Source: PALSA-188 sp963720075
Lineage (GTDB): Bacteria > Acidobacteriota > Terriglobia > Terriglobales > Acidobacteriaceae
Assembly (NCBI GenBank): GCA_963720075.1
Contig: CAVREG010000019.1
Location: forward strand, 186,001-250,000
Direction: 5' to 3'
DNA length: 64,000 nt
This document shows positions 46,059-51,898 of the stretch, piece after piece. A program made the translations under genes and the position numbers. Below the pieces are notes generated by a model that was not told the DNA's origin, searched no databases, and was given only the letters and a program-made list of their open reading frames with translations. Each line of letters starts with the position of its first letter. Position 1 is the stretch's first letter.

Positions 46059-46376
46059 TTAGAACATGAATTGTACGCCGGAAAGGTAGCTCTCATCCTC
46101 GATATTCCGCTTCCTCGTCCACCGCACCTGGACGAGCGTGGGAATGGCGGCGCTGCCTTCTGAGACGCCGATGTGGCATAGCATGAGGGAGGCACGATCC
46201 ACGGGTTGATGCGTTAGGAGGCAGAATCCGCCCTTACTGACATTTTGCGCCCGGCCTTGCAATGGTGATTTCGCGGGTTGCTTTTGCTTTAGTGGCGGGA
46301 CATCACAGGCTTGAACTTCCAGAATTTGCGGAAATCTCGGATAACGGCGGCGTTCGCGTTCGGAGGAGGATTTCAC
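46059..46376 (-). CDS. PilZ-domain protein (putative c-di-GMP receptor)
   Basis: The single PilZ domain shows the first binding motif RERRRYPRF (RxxxR) and the second as NVSKGGFCL, where the usual Asp is Asn. The strand YLSGVQF ends the domain. At 105 residues it is a minimal PilZ protein. It lies 78 bp downstream of the LuxR gene on the same strand and may be cotranscribed, which would link c-di-GMP to the regulon. The GTG start has no clear ribosome site. Confidence 0.8.
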   Translation of the reverse strand: MKSSSERERRRYPRFPQILEVQACDVPPLKQKQPAKSPLQGRAQNVSKGGFCLLTHQPVDRASLMLCHIGVSEGSAAIPTLVQVRWTRKRNIEDESYLSGVQFMF

Positions 46377-46454
46377 AATCAGTGATGATGCCTCGAACTT
46401 AACAATACGTAAATTGCTCGAATGGATTAGTTCAATTGTTTAACGCGTTGGTTT

Positions 46455-46985
46455 CTAGGCTTGTGAACCAATCACGCGACCCACAATGCCAGAACGTGTT
46501 GAGACGCCCATTTTCACCATTACCAGGCGAAGAAAAGCCTTCACCGTGTTGGGGCTGATATTCATTCGGAGCGCGATTTCTTTGCTCGTTAGGCCCTGCA
46601 GCAAAAGTTCAACAGTTTCGCGCTCACGGGTGGTTAAATCGAACTGCTTGGTAAGTTGCGATAATGCGGTGGTGCTTGAAGAATACCGCTCGAGCAAGAC
46701 GCCTAATGAAGGCTGATTGCCGTCATTATTGCAATCCAGGCGAAAGGTGCGGCAGATATAACGCCTTCGGCCAGATTTAAATTCCTTCACGAAATCCAGC
46801 GATTGTCGGGATTGGCGGTCAACCAATCCCGAGCGCACCTTGTCGGACAGGAAAATATCGAGGCGTTTAATTTTTTCCGGAACATTAGGAAATGTCAGGA
46901 TCTGCACGGCCTCGGCATTACAAGCGAGAGGAGCTAACGTGGGATCCATGAGCAAGAATCCAGGTTCCGATATTCCAATGGGCAC
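46455..46985 (-). CDS. LuxR/NarL-type transcriptional regulator
   Basis: The C-terminal GerE-type helix-turn-helix is clear: LTTRERETVELLLQGLTSKEIALRMNIS with NTVKAFLRLVMVKMGV as recognition part. The N-terminus starts like a PAS sensor (GFLLMDPTLAPLACN). There is no receiver domain. The frame runs to 47075, but GAAGGAG six bases before the GTG at 46985 decides that start. It is the only dedicated DNA-binding regulator among the genes that carry the repeated dyad, so it is the main candidate for binding it. Confidence 0.85.
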   Translation of the reverse strand: MPIGISEPGFLLMDPTLAPLACNAEAVQILTFPNVPEKIKRLDIFLSDKVRSGLVDRQSRQSLDFVKEFKSGRRRYICRTFRLDCNNDGNQPSLGVLLERYSSSTTALSQLTKQFDLTTRERETVELLLQGLTSKEIALRMNISPNTVKAFLRLVMVKMGVSTRSGIVGRVIGSQA

Positions 46986-47262
46986 AGAAAACTCCTTCGA
47001 CTTTGAGAAACATTTCGAGCTCTTATTTTCAAGAGCCAACCAGGGGAGGAGTTGAATGCCGCGGTGGTGGTTCACTGATCTTCCGCGGAAAGACGCTCAA
47101 AAAATACAAAATGGACTACGCTTTTAGGGGAGGAACAGCAAGCTTTGCATTCGAACCGGCGTATGTCAAGAGGCAAAGTGACAGAAATCTGCCGCGGAAT
47201 CAGGAGATCCAATCAATGCAATTGTTTGGCTTCAGGAGGTATTTGGCCTAAGTTGTGTGGAC

Positions 47263-47304
47263 TAATCCTTTTGGGTTAACCGTTACGGTTAGCCTCCGAG
47301 GCTA
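47263..47304. promoter_or_regulatory. Three overlapping palindromes between the LuxR gene and its divergent neighbour
   Basis: The first, TAATCC-TTTT-GGGTTA (47263-47278), matches the dyad family. It runs into TAACCGT-T-ACGGTTA (47277-47291), a perfect 15-bp palindrome. That in turn runs into TAGCCTC-C-GAGGCTA (47290-47304), another perfect one. Centres are 13-14 bp apart. The cluster is 100 bp before the gene at 47404 and 280 bp before the LuxR gene. Confidence 0.7.
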
Positions 47305-47403
47305 GTTCACCAGCGCTATTGTTGTCCCTTCCTTCCCGGTGTTTTACTGTGAGCTGGGGTCACATGCACGTTTGGCAGTTCTGGGTCTTGCGATCCCGAG
47401 CGC

Positions 47404-47871
47404 ATGAGGAGATTTTTTGCAGACAGCAGGCAGACTTTGATACGAGCGAAGATCAAGATTATCAGCATACTTTTTTGCGCCCTCCCCTTAGTTTTTAGCG
47501 TTTCGGCGACGCATGTATTTGCCGCAGTGAGCACTAAGCAAGGAGAGATTTCGACGAAGCCCGTGGTCGCTGTAACGATACAGAAGGTAAAAGAGCCGGC
47601 CCAGCAAGCAGCAGTAGCGCAGGAAGACGCAGCGAGCTGTGCTCCAGCTGCAGGGCTTGGCCGATCTAAGTCTGATGTTGCGATTCAGGAGGTTGATAAA
47701 GGCCCAGTAGCTTCAGATATCGGATCGGCCGCAAGTAGCGCCGCTATTGAAAATCTTGAACATATATCGGGGAGCGGATCGAACCGGGACCTGGCGAAGG
47801 ATAAACTTGAACTCTCGCTGGAATCCAGGCCGGATAAAATAGACACGCCGCAAAGTTGTAAACCCGAGTAG
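47404..47871 (+). CDS. Small exported protein of unknown function
   Basis: A long signal peptide (about residues 1-41, with IISILFCALPLVFSVSATHVFA) is followed by a low-complexity, mostly polar sequence rich in Ala, Ser, Lys and Glu. Two cysteines remain in the mature part (ASCAPAAG and QSCKPE). No family recognised. It lies just downstream of the triple palindrome, and the STN-domain gene follows 78 bp later. Confidence 0.6.
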   Translation: MRRFFADSRQTLIRAKIKIISILFCALPLVFSVSATHVFAAVSTKQGEISTKPVVAVTIQKVKEPAQQAAVAQEDAASCAPAAGLGRSKSDVAIQEVDKGPVASDIGSAASSAAIENLEHISGSGSNRDLAKDKLELSLESRPDKIDTPQSCKPE

Positions 47872-47949
47872 GATGTCACAATAAGGCAACGGGTTTTTGG
47901 TTCGAAAAAAAGAAATAGCAAGTCTGCGAAGAATGCGCGTTCAACGATC

Positions 47950-48744
47950 ATGACGAAGTTTAAATTCATCCCGGTTCTCGCGATCGCGTTGGAGATGTTC
48001 TTCGCCTCCGCTCTGCATGCGCAAAATCCTCCGATGAACTGTACGCCGGATGGGATTATCGAGGTCTGTACCTTAGCGGATACGAGTTCCACTCCTGCTG
48101 CGGCAGAAGCAGTTGCGCCCGCGACACCAGCCCCGCCCGTGCCCCATGTCAGTTATAAGGACGGGCAGCTTACGATCACAGCCGAAAATGTGCCTCTAAG
48201 CGATGTCCTTCATGAAGTCAGCCGCGCGACTGGAGCCACCCTTGAAGTACCTGCGGGAAGCGCCACAGAGCCCGTCTTTGCCAACATTGGGCCAGGATCG
48301 GTCCGAGATGTTATGGTGAAACTTCTCAATGGTACCAAGTTTAACTATGTGATGACCGGATCCCAAGACACCTCCAGCGACCTTAAGAAAATCGTGTTGA
48401 CTCCGTCAGACCAACCCACGGAAGTCGCCGAAAGCTCCGCACCGGTTAGTCCTGTTCGCGCTGCTGCTCTGCCCCAAGCCGGTTCGGGGCAATCTCCGGA
48501 AGAGAAGAGGGCAGCGTTTAAGGCTGAGGTTGAAAATCTCAAGGCGATGCGAATACAAGAGGCCCAACAACGGTACGCAGAGATGGCCTCCAAAGGCCTT
48601 CTTCGAACCCGAGACTCGGGTGATGCGGGATCTGGCACGTCGGACGCCACTGCTCCAAGTTCTGTAGCTCCGGTCTCGGGTCCTGCAGTTCCAGAGCCAG
48701 GTTCCCCGGCTCCCGACTCCGCTGCCGATTCTTCAAACCAATAG
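47950..48744 (+). CDS. Exported protein with one STN (secretin/TonB short N-terminal) domain
   Basis: The signal peptide (about 1-24) precedes a Cys pair (MNCTPDGIIEVCTL), a Pro/Ala linker and an STN domain: LTITAENVPLSDVLHEVSR to TKFNYVMTG. A helical stretch and a Pro/Ser/Gly-rich, disordered tail follow. STN domains normally sit at the N-terminus of secretins or FecA-type receptors; here no secretin or barrel follows, so the domain stands alone. It may bridge to an outer-membrane machine, but no such gene is nearby. Confidence 0.75.
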   Translation: MTKFKFIPVLAIALEMFFASALHAQNPPMNCTPDGIIEVCTLADTSSTPAAAEAVAPATPAPPVPHVSYKDGQLTITAENVPLSDVLHEVSRATGATLEVPAGSATEPVFANIGPGSVRDVMVKLLNGTKFNYVMTGSQDTSSDLKKIVLTPSDQPTEVAESSAPVSPVRAAALPQAGSGQSPEEKRAAFKAEVENLKAMRIQEAQQRYAEMASKGLLRTRDSGDAGSGTSDATAPSSVAPVSGPAVPEPGSPAPDSAADSSNQ

Positions 48745-48841
48745 TCCTTCGGCAGTCCCAAAGCGGACGTCTTTTCGGAACGGTCTACGATATTTCCGGC
48801 TGACTCAAGGATAATACATACCAGGAACGTTACATCGAGGT

Positions 48842-48872
48842 CAGTTTTGAGTGCGCGTCTTCAGGCTGAATA
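48842..48872 (+). repeat. Degenerate third copy of the Cys-rich gene leader
   Basis: CAGTTTTGAGTGCGCGTCTT and the following CAGGCTGAATA resemble the leader segments at about 49080 (CAGTTTTTGACCGCGCATCC) and 49949 (GTTCTGTCTGCGCGTCCTC). No Cys-rich gene follows directly, so it looks like a remnant of an earlier copy of the repeat unit. Confidence 0.5.
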
Positions 48873-48959
48873 GCCCTAAGCCGTGGCAGGAAAGACTCTA
48901 CTGGCCGAGCACTCCAAATCCCGATGGTGATTCTTTCGGAGTCGGCGTTCTACCCGGAC

Positions 48960-49054
48960 TAGTCCTTTTGGCTAATGCTATTGGGTAATTGATGAACTAA
49001 TCCGATGGAATTAACTTTTATAACGTAGTGATCAAGACTAAGCCACATGGGTAA
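48960..49054 (+). promoter_or_regulatory. Four dyad sites in front of the first small Cys-rich gene
   Basis: The sites are TAGTCC-TTTT-GGCTAA (48960-48975), TAATGC-TATT-GGGTAA (48973-48988, overlapping the first), TAATCC-GATG-GAATTA (48998-49013) and TAAGCC-ACAT-GGGTAA (49039-49054). Centre spacings are 13, 25 and 41 bp. A possible -10 (TAAGAT, 49072-49077) puts the last site near -38, as in activation by a regulator touching the -35 region. Confidence 0.7.
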
Positions 49055-49112
49055 TTGCAAAGATTCTGATCTAAGATACAGTTTTTGACCGCGCATCCTT
49101 AGCTGAAAATTT

Positions 49113-49151
49113 TCCTCCTCCCCCCAGCCGGCAGCGCCTCAAATTGGAGGA
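49113..49151 (+). promoter_or_regulatory. Leader that could hide the ribosome site (first Cys-rich gene)
   Basis: TCCTCC at 49113-49118 is the exact complement of the Shine-Dalgarno GGAGGA at 49146-49151. The stretch between them (CCCAGCCGGCAGCGCC region) is almost identical in the second copy, where CCTCC (49981-49985) faces GGAGG (50010-50014). Confidence 0.45.
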
Positions 49152-49157
49152 TTCTCA

Positions 49158-49751
49158 ATGAAGAAAGTACTATGTAGCATTCTGCCCCTACTAGCTATCG
49201 CTTTGGTCATCGCCATGGTTTCCGGCGCTGCCTTTGCGCAAGACAGTGAAGTATTCACCACTAACTATTTCGCCAACGCCACCACGGCTGGCTCGCCAGA
49301 TGCAACGTTGCGTTTCACTCAACATGGCTCACTCACTCAGGGAAACATATGCGCCATGATCTATGTGTACGCCGCGGATCAGCAGCTGACAACGTGCTGC
49401 GGTTGCCCGGTGAGCGGAAACGGCCTGGTACACGAGAGCGTCAAAACTGACCTTCTCTCTAACTATTTGACTCGCACTGAGCCAAACGAAGGCGTTATCC
49501 AGATCATTTCCGGACTTCCAGTCGGCGGCGTTTGCGATCCAACCGACGTTGATGTTGTCCCAGAGATTGATTCTTGGGCGACGCACGTCCAGAACAAAAT
49601 CAGCGGTGCGTTCCCGATTACCGAAGGTCAAGGGGACGAGGAATTGCTGAGCGCCACTGAATCCGCCACTCTCCAGGGCGATTGCGCCTCGGCGATCCGC
49701 CTTGGTAGCGGCTACGGCGTGTGCTCTTGCAATGCAGAAGCGTTGAAGTAA
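49158..49751 (+). CDS. Small secreted eight-cysteine protein, copy 1
   Basis: A signal peptide (MKKVLCSILPLLAIALVI, cut near AFAQ) is followed by a mature part of about 170 residues with eight cysteines: NICAM, TTCCGCP, GVCDP, GDCAS and VCSCN. The same pattern ends the Big2 lipoprotein at 43401. No known family recognised. An even number of cysteines in an exported protein suggests four disulfides, and a DsbA-like gene stands at 50757. About 90% identical to the next gene, with its own dyads, leader and terminator. Confidence 0.85.
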   Translation: MKKVLCSILPLLAIALVIAMVSGAAFAQDSEVFTTNYFANATTAGSPDATLRFTQHGSLTQGNICAMIYVYAADQQLTTCCGCPVSGNGLVHESVKTDLLSNYLTRTEPNEGVIQIISGLPVGGVCDPTDVDVVPEIDSWATHVQNKISGAFPITEGQGDEELLSATESATLQGDCASAIRLGSGYGVCSCNAEALK

Positions 49752-49762
49752 CCTATGTGCCC

Positions 49763-49799
49763 GAATGGCGGACGGATTCCGGCCGCCATTCAGCTTTTT
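49763..49799 (+). terminator. Terminator of Cys-rich copy 1
   Basis: GAATGGCGG (49763-49771) pairs with CCGCCATTC (49783-49791) and is followed by AGCTTTTT. The same hairpin ends copy 2. Confidence 0.8.
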
Positions 49800-49828
49800 A
49801 CCAGCGGCTGAAGGTATTTTAAATGGCT

Positions 49829-49922
49829 TAGTTCTTTTGCCTAATCCTATCGGGTCATTGATGAACTACTTCCCGAGTATTAGCTTTACTAACTAGTGTT
49901 TCTGACTAAGCCACAAGGGTAA
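49829..49922 (+). promoter_or_regulatory. Four dyad sites in front of the second small Cys-rich gene
   Basis: TAGTTC-TTTT-GCCTAA (49829-49844), TAATCC-TATC-GGGTCA (49842-49857), TACTTC-CCGA-GTATTA (49867-49882, degenerate) and TAAGCC-ACAA-GGGTAA (49907-49922). Centre spacings are 13, 25 and 40 bp, almost as in copy 1. A TATAAA at 49938-49943 could be the -10. Confidence 0.7.
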
Positions 49923-50021
49923 TTGTAAAGTTTTCGTTATAAATTAAAGTTCTGTCTGCGCGTCCTCAGCTGAATTGTCCCCTCCCCCCAGCCGGCAGCG
50001 CCTCAAATAGGAGGATCCTCA

Positions 50022-50621
50022 ATGAAGAAAGTATTATGTAGCATTCTGCCCATACTAGCTATCGCTTTGGTCATCGCCATGGTTTCCGGCGCTGCCTTTG
50101 CGCAAGACAGTGAAGTATTCACCACTAACTATTTCGCCAACGCCACCACGGCTGGCTCACCAGATGCAACGTTGCGTTTCACTCAACATGGCTCACTCTA
50201 CCAAGGGAACATTTGCGCCATGATCTATGTGTACGCCGCGGATCAGCAACTGACGACCTGCTGCGGTTGCCCGGTGAGCGGAAACGGCCTGATTCACGAG
50301 AGTCTCAAAACCGACCTTCTCTCTAACTATTTGACTCGCACCGAGCCAAACGAAGGCGTGGTCCAGATCATTTCTGGAATTCCAAACGGCGGCGTTTGCG
50401 ACCCAACCGACATCGATCCTTTTCCAATACCGGAAATTGACAGCTGGTTGACGCACGTTCAGAACAAGGTCGGCACTGCGTTCCCGATTACCGAAGGTCG
50501 CGGGGACGAAGAATTGCTGAGCTTCAACGAGTCCGCCACTCTCCAGGGCGATTGCGCTTCTGCGGTCCGCCTTGGTAGCGGATACGGCGTTTGCCATTGC
50601 AACCCTGAAGCGTTGAAGTAA
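50022..50621 (+). CDS. Small secreted eight-cysteine protein, copy 2
   Basis: This is a tandem paralogue of the gene at 49158 with the same signal peptide and the same eight cysteines (NICAM, TTCCGCP, GVCDP, GDCAS, VCHCN). Differences cluster in the segment after CDPTD, where it has two extra residues (FPIPEIDSW). The complete unit of operators, leader, gene and terminator is repeated with a period of about 866 bp. The ribosome site GGAGG at 50010-50014 lies in a short GAGGATCCTC palindrome. Confidence 0.85.
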   Translation: MKKVLCSILPILAIALVIAMVSGAAFAQDSEVFTTNYFANATTAGSPDATLRFTQHGSLYQGNICAMIYVYAADQQLTTCCGCPVSGNGLIHESLKTDLLSNYLTRTEPNEGVVQIISGIPNGGVCDPTDIDPFPIPEIDSWLTHVQNKVGTAFPITEGRGDEELLSFNESATLQGDCASAVRLGSGYGVCHCNPEALK

Positions 50622-50632
50622 CTTTTGTGCCC

Positions 50633-50669
50633 GAATGGCGGACGGATTCCGGCCGCCATTCACTTTTCA
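50633..50669 (+). terminator. Terminator of Cys-rich copy 2
   Basis: GAATGGCGG (50633-50641) pairs with CCGCCATTC (50653-50661), followed by ACTTTTCAA. A second, weaker hairpin, GCCAGGT (50682-50688) with ACCTGGC (50706-50712) and a later T-run, follows before the next gene. Confidence 0.75.
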
Positions 50670-50756
50670 ATTCTCGACGGCGCCAGGTGCGGCTGCTTTT
50701 ACCAAACCTGGCCCGGTTTTTAAGTTAAAACGATTTCCACGGGGGGAGTTCAGCAA

Positions 50757-51827
50757 ATGAAATATGTATCCAAGGTTTCCGCACTTATCATAGCCTTAGC
50801 CACAACCTTAACCGTAAGTTCAGCAGCACAACAAACAAATCAAGGGAATGACGCGGTTGCGAAGGTAGGTGGAACCTACCTCAATTCTGCGGATTTTGAA
50901 AAGCAAGAAGCAGGAGATCTCCTGCAAGCGCGATATACGTTGTACCTGAGCGAGCGCAAAGTGCTCGACAAATTTATTGACGATCAGCTCCTGGACTTGC
51001 AAGCGAAGAAGGAAGGACTAACCGTAGATCAGCTGTTGGACAAGGAAGCCTACCAGGGGATCAAAGACCCGACCGACGACCAGATGGAAGTGTATTACGA
51101 AGGTCTTGGCTCCGACCAGCCGTTTGCCGCAGTTAAGGAGCAGATCCTCGATCACGTCCGTGAGCTCCGTAAGACTAAAGCGCGTGATGCTTATCTTAAT
51201 AAGCTTCGCGTGCAAAGCAATATCCGCATTCTGCTGGCGCCCCCGGTTGCGGATGTGGATGCGTCAGACTCAAATATTCGCGGATTAAAAGATGCGCCGG
51301 TTACGTTGGTGGAGTTTGCCGACTACCAATGCCCCTACTGCGCAAAGATGAACCCTCTGCTGGCTCAACTCCGAAAAGAATATGGAGACAAGCTAGCGAT
51401 CGTTTACAAGGATTTTCCGCTCCCCATGCACAAAGACGCAGAAAAGGCTGCCGAAGCCGCGCGTTGCGCTGGAGAACAGGGCAAGTATTGGGAATATCAT
51501 GATGTTCTGTTTGCCACGCACCAGACGGATATAACCAGCCTCAAGAGCCACGCCGGGGAACTGAAGCTTGACCAGGGTAAGTTTGAGACCTGCCTGGATT
51601 CCGGTGCGGAGGCTGCGGCGGTGAAGAAGGACCTGCAAGAGGGACAACGGCTTGGCCTGACTGCGACACCAAGCTTCTTTGTCAACGGCCACTTCTTTAA
51701 CGGGTCGGTTGATTCCAATACCATCCACGAAATCATCGGGATGGAAATGCCTGCTTCGTCACCGGCCGGTGTTTCGGCTGCGGTATCTCCAACCGCAATC
51801 GCCCAAACGTCTGCCTCCGCGAAGTAG
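50757..51827 (+). CDS. DsbA-like thiol oxidoreductase with SurA-like N-terminal region
   Basis: A signal peptide (about 1-25) leads to a helical domain of about 140 residues (AVAKVGGTYLNSADFEKQ, FIDDQLLDLQAKKEGL) that resembles the N-terminal chaperone part of SurA-like proteins. A DsbA/DSBA-thioredoxin domain follows, with active site DYQCPYCAKM and cis-Pro in TATPSFFVNGHFF. It should oxidise or isomerise disulfides in the periplasm. Its place right behind two eight-Cys secreted proteins makes them likely clients. GGGGGAG precedes the ATG by about seven bases. Confidence 0.87.
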   Translation: MKYVSKVSALIIALATTLTVSSAAQQTNQGNDAVAKVGGTYLNSADFEKQEAGDLLQARYTLYLSERKVLDKFIDDQLLDLQAKKEGLTVDQLLDKEAYQGIKDPTDDQMEVYYEGLGSDQPFAAVKEQILDHVRELRKTKARDAYLNKLRVQSNIRILLAPPVADVDASDSNIRGLKDAPVTLVEFADYQCPYCAKMNPLLAQLRKEYGDKLAIVYKDFPLPMHKDAEKAAEAARCAGEQGKYWEYHDVLFATHQTDITSLKSHAGELKLDQGKFETCLDSGAEAAAVKKDLQEGQRLGLTATPSFFVNGHFFNGSVDSNTIHEIIGMEMPASSPAGVSAAVSPTAIAQTSASAK

Positions 51828-51898
51828 AACATTTAGCTCGAATGGCCTTGGCGATCCCCACGCCGAGGCTGTTACGAACGAAGGATTGTGGTGTCCAT

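Noticed and set aside
49158..50621. The two Cys-rich genes as one gene duplicated by assembly error
   Set aside because: They differ at many bases, including two extra codons and separate operators, so both are real unless chimeric.
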